Source: Hetaerina americana
Taxonomy: Eukaryota; Arthropoda; Insecta; Odonata; Calopterygidae
Reading direction: 5' to 3'
Length of the DNA: 64,000 nucleotides
NCBI GenBank assembly: GCA_022747635.1
Contig: JAKTNV010000005.1
Coordinates: 42,050,238-42,114,237, forward strand
Under the pieces are notes generated by a model. The model was not told the origin of the DNA. It was given only the letters and a program-made list of their open reading frames with translations, and made no database searches. Of this stretch, positions 20,086 through 31,129 are shown piece after piece; within the stretch, counting starts at the first letter, position 1, and the number at the start of each line of letters is the position of its first letter. The translations under genes and the position numbers were made by a program.

Positions 20086-23000
20086 CCCAAGCGGCTTCCC
20101 CGCAAACCAATCCGTCGAACATAAATCGGCTGAATTAGATTTAGATAATCATAGGAATAAGTCGATTAGGTTAGGAAATGGTGATTCGATTTTGGAAAAG
20201 CCGAGTTGGACAGCCAAATTCTGCGAACCAAATTCGATCAAGGGAGATGTAAATAGTGGAATAAAGGATTGTATAGGGAAAGGAAGGGAGATAAACTCAG
20301 ATGGGCCAGATGAAACATCTGCTCCTAGGTCGAGTTGGACAGCCAACATCCACCACCCATCTGAGGCGTTGGCAAAGATCAAGGATGAAGAAATCTACAG
20401 ATCGAGGTGGACAGCCAACCTCTATCTATCTGGCCAATGCAATGGAGCTATCAGGAAAAGCTCTCCAGCTGAGCAGTCGAGACGGACGGCCGACCTCCAC
20501 TGCAAAGCTGATATTTGCTGTCCAGCCGTTGATTTCGCCGAGCCGAGCGGGTCAGCCCGTCTCCGCCCATCAAATCAACCGCATATGGGGCAGAAGGCGC
20601 ATTGGTCGACGGAGTCAGCTCCGCTCTGCCAATCCGTTAGGTCGGAAAAAAGCGAAAGGGTCAAGTCTTTGGTAGGATCGAACAGGCCAGCCTGTCTCCA
20701 GCCGCCAAAGCAAGCAGAGAGTGAGAGAATGAGTGAGAGGCCTCAGAGCATCTCGTCGGTGCCACAAAGCCCGCCGAGATATACGTGGAATGTAGATTCT
20801 GCCCAGTCGCTTCACGCGGGCCGGAAATCAGAACAGGAGAGCGATTATGAGAAATTGCCTCAAGTACTGTTCACTCTGGATCGGTTGTGTTCCAACAAAG
20901 GGACGGGCAGGAATGAGTCGAGTGAGAGTGTGACATACCCTGTAACCATTGAGGACAAACCTGATAGGCTGTGTCCGGTTCAGGGAGGGGGAGTCGGCGT
21001 GGAGTCCACGCCTAGAGTGAGTTTAGCGAGTGTGACGGCAGGGCTAGTAATCAATAAGGAGAAGAGCGAGTTTTGTTGTACCAGGGCTGCATATCTTGGA
21101 TATCTGTTAGACGCAGAGGGACTTAGACCAGATCCGGAAAAGATAGCTCCAGTCGTGAATTATCCAGCACCATCTAACCTCAAACAACTAAGACGATTTC
21201 TTGGTATGATTGGATGGTACGCTCGGTTCATAAAGGACGATTCGGAAATCAAGCTTCCACTGGTCAAGTTATTGCACAAAGGTCAAGAGTGGGAATGGAC
21301 AGAGGAACAGCAGAAAGCGTTTGAGACATACAAAAGGGCCATTACGGAAGCCCCGGTCTTGGCAAGGCCGGACTTCTCTAAACCCTTCATTGTACAAACT
21401 GATGCGAGTAGTGAAGCAATTGGAGGTGTTCTTTCTCAAGTGAATGAGGACGGAGAACATCCAATCGTTTATGTCAGCCGAGTTCTCACATCAGCTGAGA
21501 AAAACTATACGACGACAGAGAGAGAGTTGTTAGCTATTCTATGGGCCATAAAAAAACTAAGGCCTTATTTAGAGGGCTACAAGTTCCTCGTGATCACAGA
21601 CCACTCCGCACTCCAATTCCTGCGAAATCTCAAGGAACCTACGGGTAGGCTCGCGAGATGGGCGCTGGAGTTGCGGCAGTGGGACTTCGAGGTGGTGCAT
21701 CGTCGAGGTAAAATCCATGATTTGCCTGATGCACTATCTCGTATGTACGAGCAACTATCTGGCGAAGAGAAGATCGCTGAAATTACGGAAGTAAAGGATG
21801 AGGACCACCAACGCAGAGTCGAGGAAGTCACCAAATATCCGGAGAGGTATAAAAATTGGAAGGTCGAAGCGGGCCACTTGTATCGTTACAAGTACGATGA
21901 GCTGCTCGATCCAATCGCTGATTGTGAAGAGGGCTGGAAACTCGTGCTTCCAAAAGAATCTCGAGAGCGGGTCATAAGGGATGCCCATTGTGAACCTTCA
22001 TCGGGCCACCTCGGAGTGGAAAAGACCTTCGATCGAGTCGTACGAGATTACTATTGGAGAGGGGCCTATCACGACATTCACAACTTTGTGAGGCAATGTC
22101 AGGACTGTCAACAGTTCAAAACGTCGCAGCAAGCGCCTCAGGGACTATTGGGTAAAAGAACGGTAGAGAGACCATGGAGCGTCGTAGCAGCAGATCTCAT
22201 GGAGTTTCCGCTTAGCAAAGCCAAGAACAAGTACTTAATAATCTTTCAGGACTTATTTTCAAGATGGGTGGAGCTAAAGGCGGTCAGAGCTGCTACGGGG
22301 GCCAACGTGGTTAAAGCACTTGAGGAGCTTGTCCTATTTCGCTGGGGAACGCCGGAGTATCTCTTGACAGATAATGGAAAAGAGTTTGATAACAAATGCG
22401 TAAGAGAAGCATTGGCAGAGTATGGAATAACGCATACAACAACGCCTCCATACCATGCTCAGGCAAATCCAGTGGAAAGATCCAATCGAACGCTGAAGAC
22501 GGCCATCGCGATGTTTGTAGAAAAAGACCATAGAGACTGGGATCAGCATTTACACGAACTAAGGCATGCAGTCAACACCGCGAAGCAGGCCTCGACTAAG
22601 ATCTCGCCAGCCTACTTGAACTTCGGAAGGCATCCACTGCCAGTGAAGAGTTTGCGGCGCGAGCTTGAGAAGGGGGAAGGCATAGAGAGCAGATTGGATC
22701 CACAAGCGTGGAAAAAGAGGGCCGATAGATTAGGCTTATTACGAGATCTAGTAGCCGAGAACATAGAGAAAGCTCAGGAAAAACAGGCGCGAGCGTATAA
22801 TAAGGGTAGAAGAAACATCGAATTTAATGTAGGAGACCTAGTAATGCGTAGGACCCACCATCTGTCCAGTGGGATTGATAGGTTTTCAGCCAAGCTAGCC
22901 CCTAAATTTGAAGGACCAATCGCGATACTAAAAAAACTGTCTCCAACAGTCTATATAGTAGAAACGCGTTCCAATAAGCAAAACGCGAAAGTAGATATTG

Positions 23001-23101
23001 GTGACTTGAAACGATATATAGCACCAAGATCCACTCGTCAAAGTGGTGAGTTCTCCGAGCGCCAAGCCCACGGAGCACACTCTCAAAAAAATTCCTTATG
23101 A
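20060..23101 (+). CDS. Gypsy pol fusion ORF lacking protease and RT core (1013 aa)
   Basis: The ORF overlaps the gag-like frame by 26 bp in a different frame. Residues 1 to about 320 are unlike pol: they hold a degenerate repeat of a [S/P]xWTAx motif and low-complexity sequence. At about residue 325 the sequence enters the end of reverse transcriptase (TAGLVINKEKSEF, then YLGYLL and LRRFLGMIGWYARFI). Absent are the protease D(T/S)GA motif and the RT region with YxDD. RNase H follows (QTDAS near 448; TERELLAILWA; TDHSAL; LPDALSR), then an HHCC zinc finger (about 640-690) and an integrase with D in AADLM (about 712), D in TDNGKEF (about 771) and E in VERSNRTLK (about 804). A GPY/F-like C-terminal segment (FEGPIAILKKL) ends it; there is no chromodomain. 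The deletion is in frame, so the ORF stays open. Confidence 0.9.
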   Translation: MELAEFSPSPSGFPANQSVEHKSAELDLDNHRNKSIRLGNGDSILEKPSWTAKFCEPNSIKGDVNSGIKDCIGKGREINSDGPDETSAPRSSWTANIHHPSEALAKIKDEEIYRSRWTANLYLSGQCNGAIRKSSPAEQSRRTADLHCKADICCPAVDFAEPSGSARLRPSNQPHMGQKAHWSTESAPLCQSVRSEKSERVKSLVGSNRPACLQPPKQAESERMSERPQSISSVPQSPPRYTWNVDSAQSLHAGRKSEQESDYEKLPQVLFTLDRLCSNKGTGRNESSESVTYPVTIEDKPDRLCPVQGGGVGVESTPRVSLASVTAGLVINKEKSEFCCTRAAYLGYLLDAEGLRPDPEKIAPVVNYPAPSNLKQLRRFLGMIGWYARFIKDDSEIKLPLVKLLHKGQEWEWTEEQQKAFETYKRAITEAPVLARPDFSKPFIVQTDASSEAIGGVLSQVNEDGEHPIVYVSRVLTSAEKNYTTTERELLAILWAIKKLRPYLEGYKFLVITDHSALQFLRNLKEPTGRLARWALELRQWDFEVVHRRGKIHDLPDALSRMYEQLSGEEKIAEITEVKDEDHQRRVEEVTKYPERYKNWKVEAGHLYRYKYDELLDPIADCEEGWKLVLPKESRERVIRDAHCEPSSGHLGVEKTFDRVVRDYYWRGAYHDIHNFVRQCQDCQQFKTSQQAPQGLLGKRTVERPWSVVAADLMEFPLSKAKNKYLIIFQDLFSRWVELKAVRAATGANVVKALEELVLFRWGTPEYLLTDNGKEFDNKCVREALAEYGITHTTTPPYHAQANPVERSNRTLKTAIAMFVEKDHRDWDQHLHELRHAVNTAKQASTKISPAYLNFGRHPLPVKSLRRELEKGEGIESRLDPQAWKKRADRLGLLRDLVAENIEKAQEKQARAYNKGRRNIEFNVGDLVMRRTHHLSSGIDRFSAKLAPKFEGPIAILKKLSPTVYIVETRSNKQNAKVDIGDLKRYIAPRSTRQSGEFSERQAHGAHSQKNSL
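20201..20700 (+). repeat. Degenerate coding repeat with WTA motif, six copies
   Basis: [T/C]CGAGNNGGACAGCC-like words start at 20201, 20330, 20402, 20477, 20543 and 20678, encoding PSWTAK, SSWTAN, SRWTAN, SRRTAD, PSGSAR and NRPACL. Most spacings are 64-75 bp and two are near double (129 and 135), as if a unit had decayed there. It lies in the unassigned N-terminal third of the pol fusion ORF. Confidence 0.7.
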
Positions 23102-23607
23102 ATTTTGTATTATGTAATAGGTCAGCATTGTGTGTTTGCCTCATGTTATCTTGTCTGTGTGTCAAAGTGAGCGATTTATTTTTCAATGATGTGAAAATCT
23201 CTGTCGGACATTATTGTTGTTATGGCACATAGCCCTTGAATTGTGGTGAATGAAAGTTTGCAAACGAGGTGTGATGTGTTTGAGCTGAGGACGTACTGCC
23301 TTTTATAGAGTGAACTATCTGAGCGAGTGATGCTTTTGTTGAAATTTTGTGAGAAATTCCCTTGGAATGTATGAAAGATTCATGCCAAAAGTTTGTTCAT
23401 ACCAAATGTATTACTTGATGTTCATAGAGAATGTGGTTAAAATTAGAAAAAGTTGTGCTATCCATTTTCTATCCAATAGCTGAAGACAGAATCTCAAAAC
23501 TGAGTGAACTACTGGTAGAAATCTGTGAAATTGTTGTTATTATATTGTGTTCATAGGTTTCAGTTGCAGGCTCGTTTGTAAGCGGTCCACTCGGACGAGT
23601 GTCCGGC
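23102..23607 (+). other. Gypsy 3' untranslated stretch
   Basis: About 500 bp between the pol stop and the polypurine tract. No envelope-like ORF, signal peptide or membrane segment was recognised. Confidence 0.6.
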
Positions 23608-23621
23608 TTAGGGAGGGGGTA
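23608..23621 (+). promoter_or_regulatory. Polypurine tract
   Basis: TTAGGGAGGGGGTA immediately precedes the 3' LTR, as expected for the plus-strand primer of an LTR element. Confidence 0.85.
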
Positions 23622-24280
23622 TGTGACGTTGTGCTTGGCGCAGCGTCACTTGCCCAGTTCGAATACGCGCGCCCCTCTCGCGAGCCGTAGAACGGCGGGG
23701 CGCTATCTGTGGGCGCCGACAATGTATGTAAGAAAAAAGAAGAGCGGGGCGCGCCGCGCGCGGAGAGTGCCGGCCAACACGTGGTAAGGAGAGTTCGTTG
23801 TGAGACGTCCGAGAGAGAAGGTCGTGTGCTATCATCGTCGAGTCACCGACAGCCCGCGAACACCGGTGGTGCGCGTGCCAGCAACCGACCTCGCCGTGTG
23901 GGCCCCCCGCAGGCCCCGACCGGAACACCGTGGCCCAGCAGGCGTCGGCACCGCGCGTCATGTTTGCTTGGGAGCGCCCACACCTTTTCTTGTGATAATA
24001 AATAGTTCTTATGAAGTTTACTCGTCGGAGTCCATTTTTATGCGCCTCCTTGCGTCCCTCGTGATTTCAGCTGAAGAGCCGCTGCCCACCCCGGGGCACA
24101 TCAAAGGTGAGCGAGCCCTCCCCTGGGACGAGGAGTGTGATGGGCCAGGTGACAGCCAGCGGCGTGACTCTGCGGCTAGCCATGCGGCTAGCCTGGCGCC
24201 CTCAAAACAAGTAGAGTCGCGGCCTCCCTTGTCTCGCGGTATCGGGGAAAATTTATCTATAAATCAAATACCGCGTCACA
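23622..24280 (+). repeat. 3' LTR of the Gypsy element (659 bp)
   Basis: Base-for-base copy of 17920-18578 apart from C at 24264. It ends CCGCGTCACA and is followed directly by ATATAT. Confidence 0.95.
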
Positions 24281-24312
<32 letters not shown>

Positions 24313-24351
24313 ATACTATATATATCCTTATATCTGTTTCTATATAAATGA

Positions 24352-24419
<68 letters not shown>
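24281..24419. repeat. (TA)n tracts right of the Gypsy insertion
   Basis: TA runs at 24281-24302 and about 24353-24419, separated by GTGTGTGTGTATAC and a short AT-rich segment. Minus-strand ORFs across here encode only Tyr-Ile runs and are not genes. Confidence 0.9.
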
Positions 24420-24432
<13 letters not shown>

Positions 24433-24486
24433 TGCATATATAATCCAAAATTAACACACACAATGCACACAAACACGAAGCAATCG
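24417..24486. repeat. Right arm of the fold-back flanking the Gypsy insertion
   Basis: The reverse complement begins CGATTGCTTCGTGTTTGTGTG and matches 17820-17890, including TGCAT next to the TA/TG-rich core. Confidence 0.75.
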
Positions 24487-26910
24487 TCATTCTCATTGAA
24501 AAATACGCAACGCCTCCAATGAAAATTCATCTGTCGCTAATAGGATGATACTTCATGGAAACTACAACACCTTCCATCTGTATTTCCGCAGAAAGCCTTG
24601 CTTAGAATTTCAGCAGGGTAATGTTCTTAAATTCTGAAATCTATTGCAGTATCATTTTGATAGACCGCACGAACGGGCTCTTGTATGCCTCCAAGAACAG
24701 AACTCTCCTAAAAGAGGGTCCTTGCACGTTTTAGTAAATAAATAATTAAGTAGCTGAGACAAGTAAATCGAGTATGTCTTAATAGAAGTTAATAGAATGC
24801 TTTAAAATTAGGTGAAGTGAAACAGGATGAATTTGTTGGATGCCTCCAGCCTCATTTAATTAATGCTGAAAAACGTTTATCCTCATTTAAAAGATAATTG
24901 GAGAAACTATTGTGCGGTCCTCAACTTGCCTTAATTGAAGCCACACCTATCCTTTCAATACTCTACGTTCAATAGAGCAAGCTGATTTTCTCCGCCAGAT
25001 GGACCTTCCCTCTCTCTTTTTTTTCCTTCGTCTCAATCCTGATTTACTTAAAAACTTTCGCAAGGAACATCTAAAATAATGGTAGAAGTTGACCCGTCGT
25101 CCCATGGTGCCCAAGAGAATGAATACATTAAATTTTTTGTCACTATGCAAAGCTTCATCGGCCCAGATACAGTCCATTTCCTTAACCTTCAGGAATACAA
25201 TAAAACACATATTCTCGGAAATAACTTTTGTCCATTTAACATGAAAAGGAGCTTCTCAGAATCACATTTTTCCACCCTAGAACATTGAGGTTTTGAATGA
25301 ACAACGACCAAGTCATGTGAAGGAAAAATTTTCTTTGAATACCAGTTTATCCATTATTTATGCCTTCGTAGGTTATTACTTCATAAAATTTGATGACACC
25401 AGATTAAACAAGTTATTCAGTTCGAGCAAATAAAATGATTCTCTCTTGTAGATTCAGAGCCACACTTATGGACTGCAAGCCCAAATTAACTTCTTGGAAT
25501 AAATGAAAACTGGATTAAATCATTTTAGAAGGAGTGTAACGACATTATTAAAGTATACTACTTATTTATGTATACTAAGCGTTAACCATAATTAGGCAGT
25601 TCTTCCAAAGGATCCATCGATATCTCATCGTACTGCTTTGGATCTTCATGGCACAACAGTAGCTTTTAAATTTTATGTCGATTCCTCGATTAGTATCAAA
25701 GTAAAACCTATCAAAAATGAACAAAAAAACGAATTTTTTAATTGAAATCAGAAAAAGTTGAGTTAGATGTTTATTCACGTTGCCAATTCGATGAGTGTAC
25801 CTAACCTTTTAGGACAGGGTTAATTAAATATTTTGGTATATCACAGCTTCTGTAAAACGCAAAGGATATATCTTAATTTGTTTTTGACTTATGTACATAT
25901 TTCCTGAAAAAATCTGTATCAACACTGTTTTATGTTCCAGATTAACAGATGATCATGGTTTAAGCAGCAGTAGGTCTAAATTTTCGCCGTTTTTTCCTCA
26001 ACCTTTCCTCAATTAGTTTACTGATAAAAGAAGTGAACATTTCGATATATGATTTCAGGATTGGGGAAATCTTATTAACAAAATATTTGTATTTTATTGA
26101 ATATTTTATTCTGAGAACAATCCTTCATGGTTTTCTGCAATAACTTTAGACTGATATGCAAAAGGGCGAAGGGTTAGTCACCACATTTTTATTCTGCTCA
26201 TCATTCGCTCACCGAAAGCTTTCTTACATATCCTTCATCGAATGAAATACGACATGTAGCCCTTTTGGGTAAAATAATTTGTAGGTAAACTAGTCCCGTA
26301 TTCCACTTCCTTGGAATTGATGAGTAAGATCTTGAAATTGTAGTTCCCCGACGATACCGAGGTTGTGACGTCACAGCCTAGAAACATTCGCACAATACAA
26401 ATAATATTCAACCGTTTATACAGACTATGACTCCAAAATTTTGTCTTTTTCGAAGGTTGACAACTTAATGAATAGTCCACCAGAAGAGTATCATTAGAAA
26501 GAGTACGCCAGTCTAAAAAAGAAATCAGGGTTGATGCCCAGAATGCCACATCACTTACGTGTTGCAAATTAGTGAAGTAAAAAGGGCATTCATTAGTAGG
26601 AAAGAAATTAACAAACAGCAATACCAGTTGGAGGTAAAGGACACCTTCATTAAGGAGTATTCATGTAAATGGAGTAGCTAAAACTGTCTCTGCTATATCA
26701 GCATTGACTCTAATTGAAGCGGGCATGAGAGGAATACTAGCAGGAAATGTGCTGTTACAGTAGAATGCTCAAAATTTAATTCAGAAAATCACTAGTAGAG
26801 AATTCCTGCAAATATTAGAGACAGAAGTGTATTTTAAATGCTAAGAGTAAATAGAAATAATCTACGAAAAGTGAAGAGTCAGGCGTGATGTTGTGGAATC
26901 GAGACATAAT
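24487..26910. other. AT-rich non-coding spacer
   Basis: A 128-codon minus-strand ORF at 26235-26621 has no recognisable domain and is not called. A perfect TGACGTCA word occurs at 26366-26373, but nothing around it suggests a promoter. Confidence 0.35.
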
Positions 26911-26952
26911 GAAAACTTCGTTGCAATTTTCCACAGTTAACACTTTATTGCC

Positions 26953-26985
26953 GACCATGGTTTCGATACACTGTATCATCATCAG
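26953..26985 (-). ncRNA. Hammerhead-ribozyme-like motif (left arm)
   Basis: Exact minus-strand mirror of the right-arm motif, pointing outward in the opposite direction, with the same stems and the same reservation about stem I. Confidence 0.5.
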
Positions 26986-26989
26986 GTAC

Positions 26990-27022
26990 CTGATGATGAT
27001 ACAGTGTATCGAAACCATGGTC
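26990..27022 (+). ncRNA. Hammerhead-ribozyme-like motif (right arm)
   Basis: CTGATGA at 26990-26996, one extra T, stem II GATAC/GTATC with loop AGT, GAAA at 27011-27014, self-complementary ACCATGGT (27014-27021) as stem III, and C27022 as predicted cleavage base. AATAAA follows at 27026-27031. The 5' strand of stem I would fall in the palindrome centre and does not pair well with the 3' side, so self-cleavage is uncertain. Confidence 0.5.
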
Positions 27023-27064
27023 GGCAATAAAGTTTTAACTGTGGAAAATTGCAACGAAGTTTTC

Positions 27065-30000
27065 AGAAATAATCTAGGTGGGTAGTATAAGCTACAACAG
27101 TCTCCTCGGGGTAGTTCCAGGAAGAGGAATAGATAGGAGGACTCAAAACGGAGACCAAGAAAAGAATTTGCCTTGCGGATAATGGAACTTGAATGCAGAG
27201 AGTTAGAAAAATGGAGATGTATCTGAGAATCAAGAGGATCTAATCTGAGATGCCGCGGCTATGCTGCGGGCAATCAATCAATCGAAGTATTTCAAGCCAA
27301 TGTGGAAACTTGTAATGTTTGCACGAGTATCTTGCCTGCCGCACATTTCAGGGTTGAGGGAATATACCTGAAGGCTACAAAAGATATCGAGTAATAGGAA
27401 AAACTCTTTATGTTTTCGGGGGTGTAGCCCAACTTTTCCTCAAGAAATAGTGTTTAAAAGCACCCTTACCGAGAGGTTCCGACTGAAGGATTTATTTTTA
27501 GCATGTAGAGAATTATTTCATGCTAGAAAAAATTATTGATTCACACAGTTTTTACTCGTGAATAATTTAAAAAATTTCAAATCAATACTTTTTCAATTTG
27601 CCAAAAAAGTTTGCTAATGTACGTCTAGCGTTTGGTTAATCATGCGTAATGAGAGCTATCGCTAACTTGCCCATCACACTTATCTTTAGATTTCATGGAG
27701 GCAATTTTTCTTTGAAGCGACTCCGAAGATGATTATTTTTTTAATTTTATTAGTTTTGATGGAGAGATGTATAATTGGCAATTTCCTATTGATTGAGGCT
27801 TTACCCTTTTCAAATCAAAGGAGGGTTAATTTAAAAATATACCAAACGTATTGCAGAAAATTTACGAAGTGAAAGCCGTTCACGGAAGGGCTCGTGAAAA
27901 AATGGAACGTTTTTTGATTGTTGTCAACTGCCATTATTCTAGAAATGAACATAGCGCGTTATTCACACACTGGGAAATGTAAAAGTAACTATGGAATTAA
28001 AGTAGACTTGAATCCTTCACCTACGTAGGTTTGTTAAATAGTGTGAAAAAAATTAGAAGCGGAATATTCAATTCTATTCTATTTATAAGATCATAAACGA
28101 CGACCAAAACATCAAGGTATATGGAATTCTCAAAAGTCGATATGAAAGAGAACTGGAATAATGTAATGAAGACTATTTGGCTTTTATACTATAATTTTTT
28201 ATCGGAACTGAAAAACCGTTGAATTGATTCGTCATGCAATGTAGAACTTAGTCCGATATTTCTCTTTCAGAATGAAGTACTGCATGATCATACGGATTAT
28301 AATACCTTAAGGGAAAAAGGGACATTTTTCAGCCGTTACGAGTCGCTTAAACCCACTCCGCCAGCCTTGAAACTTAGGCTGCATATTATTTGAAGTGCCG
28401 GCGTAAGGGACGGCGAAAATTGGGAATAGTAGCACTGAACAACTATAAGAAAAGTTTGGTCGATAATTTAAACCACTTTCGTCCGCTCCTTGGCGCGTCT
28501 TGCTCGCATTACCATTGGAAATTTCGATGCCCAAGCCGAGCTCAATACTTGGAATTGTAACCTAGTTAAAAAAAAAGTTCGTTTGCTTGGGAAGAGTTTG
28601 CTTCAGACGAAAAGAGTGCTTGCCGTGGATTTTCCTTCTCATGGGCAGCAAAAATTTCTCCTCTTCTGGCCTCCTTACCAGGTACCTATTTTATTTCGTG
28701 GCATTCAGAATGAGTACTTTCGGGGGCCAACGACCCTGGACTACACAATCGCATATTCTGGAAATGAGACACTCCATGTCTCACTCAAAATTCCGTGGAG
28801 GCCTTTCAAACCTTCTTTGTTGGTTCGCCATAAAATTCACTGGATGTTCAGGAAGGGATGAGACCATTCTAAATTGAAAAAAACAACGCATATTGCGCGG
28901 CCTCTTTTTTCATTAAAACACTTTCTTACATTGGATAAATTGTTCGAGTATACGAACTCACCCGATGGGGCATCGATGATCTGGAACTATTTGCTATTGC
29001 ATTTCTCTTTTCCAAGGAATAAACCTTGGCTCAAAGACATGATTGGCCACAAAAGAAAAGTTTCCAGTCACACACCAGAAAATAAAAAAAATTGAAACAT
29101 CATTAAACTTTATTCTGGAGTATGTAAGAAGGCATTCTAAATATGGGTCAACGCTATTAAAATCAAATATAAGGTCCAATGGGCCAATGAATTTTCATCT
29201 TTTATGATACTATTTTAAAATCGTTAATGAAACTATTACTTCAAAGAAACATTATGTAATTTCATTTAAATACAGAGTTCTGAAATGAATTCTAATTATT
29301 CTGATTGAATCTTAGCTTTGCCATCATCTGATTCTCACGGCGAATTAACACTAATAGTTCTCCTATGGAGACTCTTTTAGAGTCATTGGCCTGTATTTAC
29401 GTCCGTCCGCTAGTGGTATGCATATGACATTTTCTGTTACCCCAGTGAAGCTATCCTTGGAATAGTGTGAGGTGTAAGCATGAGGGTGTGAATATTTCGG
29501 AGTAGTTTGTTTTTTAACCGTCAAATTCCTCTTTTTACAATAGCTGACTTCCGTCATTATTTCCCTGTATTGTTTATTGCTTTCAGCCGTAAATCAGGCT
29601 CTTTCGTCCAGAAGGCCGGAAGGAAACTTCATACTCCGTTCTTCCTACAGTTTCATCGCTCGCGATGTGGTCTTATGTGCGAATTATTTCTGGGTTACGC
29701 GTCTCTTTTGTTTTGGAATCGCATCTCAAGGGCAGGGTCGGTCTCAGATTCCCCTCTGGCGATCCGCCCAAATCGACGTGGATTTAATCGCGTTGTGATT
29801 TCCAACGCGCATTCACGGTCGCGTCTCGCTTCCAGGCTAATATACTCCCTCTTCATTCATGGGGTGCGATCTTTCCCCGCCCGCCTCCTCATTTCACCTC
29901 TCTGTCTCCTCGCGTTCCGTGAATCGGATCCTCTGTTCACTTCCGCTCTCGTCCACCCAGCAAACAACGAAGTGCATTCCGTTAAATTTTTTTACACTAA

Positions 30001-31025
30001 TATTCATAAGCGAATTCTAAACTGACGATTAGTTTCAATTTATTATGTGTCAATTTAATCATTGCCTAGAAATAATAGTAAAATAGGTGGCGTCCTAGGT
30101 AAACCTAATTGGTAGGTTCTTTCAAATTTACATAGTAGTTTACAAATCCTCATAATTTGAACTCGTGTATCCTTTTTTGATCAATAAATGGTGCAGCACT
30201 ATTTAATAGCTCATACGACAGTATTAAAATTTGATGTTTTTATTTAAGACTGTTTTCAGAGGATTTGTAAATGGACTTAAAGTTTTGAGGACCATGCCGG
30301 GGCCCAAAATTTTGGATGATGCCTTAACACCAATCGGTTCGTTTTTGTTGTCCCCACAACGTCGTGAGAAACTGTATGTGGTCCACGAGAGGAATAATTG
30401 CACGATAGAAGCACGTTCGTCAGATCGAGTGAAAAGTATCGAAAAAAAATCACTTAGAAGGCATATAAAAACTTCAATCAACTTACCCATCCTCTAACCA
30501 TGAATTCCGCGAAAGGCCAAGTTCGGAGTAAGTCCTAACCTCACATAACATAATCAACCTTTAGATTGTTTACTAAGGTTTCAAAAATAACCGCAGGCAT
30601 AATACAGGATGCCGACATAATAGGCGATGATAATGCTCGTCCCGGAGTATTTCATAGGGCCTGGGAAATGCACACAATTAAGGTTAGATTTGGGAGGGGG
30701 AGAAGGTTATTTCCTTTTTCTCTGCTCCTGGCGGTTATATGGAAAGTTCTGGTGCCCAAAAAATACGCAGATTTTGTTTATGTGTACTTACCCATTAATA
30801 AATACATCAGTATGATATTAACCTTGAGCCTTTCAGTGAGCAGTTAAGCACTCAATACCCAAATGTGATGACGTGAAAATAAATAAGTCGTTCCTTTCCG
30901 AGGGAGGTTAATACTTTTAGACTAATTTTAAATTTTTTTCCAGGAAACATTTGACTTCCTTCATGCTATATTTTTCCGCACTTTTCATGCGTAATTCTTC
31001 CGCCTTTTTCACACACTTCCATTGT
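27065..31025. other. Non-coding spacer with one GC-richer patch
   Basis: AT-rich to about 28480. About 28480-29990 is of mixed or higher GC, and 29600-29960 carries a 172-codon plus-strand ORF (29507-30025) without any recognisable domain. ORFs around 30230-30850 are likewise unrecognised. No repeat or RNA gene was identified. Confidence 0.35.
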
Positions 31026-31129
31026 TTGAAGAATTCTGCATGTCCGGGTTTTCACCGCGTTGTTGTTTGAAGCCGACAACAGTTTCGCCGAAGTTTCATC
31101 CGGCGTCTTCAGGTCGAAGATGAGGGACT
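31026..31129 (-). repeat. 3' pseudo-LTR copy of the PLE
   Basis: Matches 33542-33645 without a difference that I noticed, from TTGAAGAATTC to GAGGGACT, in the same orientation, and carries the same hammerhead-like motif. The endonuclease ORF runs into it and stops at 31109. Confidence 0.85.

Larger units (their letters stand above)
17920..24280 (+). mobile_element. Ty3/Gypsy-type LTR retrotransposon, 6361 bp, internally deleted
   Basis: Two 659-bp LTRs in direct orientation enclose a tRNA-Lys type primer site, a gag-like region, a pol ORF and a polypurine tract. LTR ends are TGTGACG...CGTCACA. I saw one difference between the LTRs, T at 18564 against C at 24264, so insertion is recent. Pol keeps the end of RT, RNase H and integrase in Gypsy order, but protease and the catalytic part of RT are absent. 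Gag is frameshifted. No envelope-like ORF is present. The element is not autonomous as seen and probably used proteins of a complete relative. Confidence 0.95.
26911..27064. repeat. 154-bp near-perfect palindrome with hammerhead-like motifs
   Basis: Two 77-bp arms meet with no spacer at GGTACC (26985-26990). I found one mismatch between the arms (AACAC left, AAAAC in the reverse-complemented right). Each arm carries CTGATGA, a GATAC/GTATC stem, GAAA, ACCATGGT and C, then AATAAA. Sequence beyond AATAAA (TTTTAACTGTGGAAAA) parallels the fold-back at 857-1074 (TTTTATTTTGTGGAAAA). Confidence 0.9.

Noticed and set aside
24257..24530. Minus-strand ORFs rich in Tyr and Ile
   Set aside because: Direct translation of (TA)n and CA-rich microsatellite DNA.
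26235..26621. 128-codon minus-strand ORF
   Set aside because: No recognisable domain or signal sequence, and the composition matches the AT-rich surroundings.
29375..29490. Partial similarity to 36340-36420 around TATCCNTGGAATAGT
   Set aside because: About 65% over 60 bp, too weak without an alignment score.
29507..30025. 172-codon plus-strand ORF in a GC-richer patch
   Set aside because: No domain, no supported ATG context or splice structure; base composition explains the open frame.
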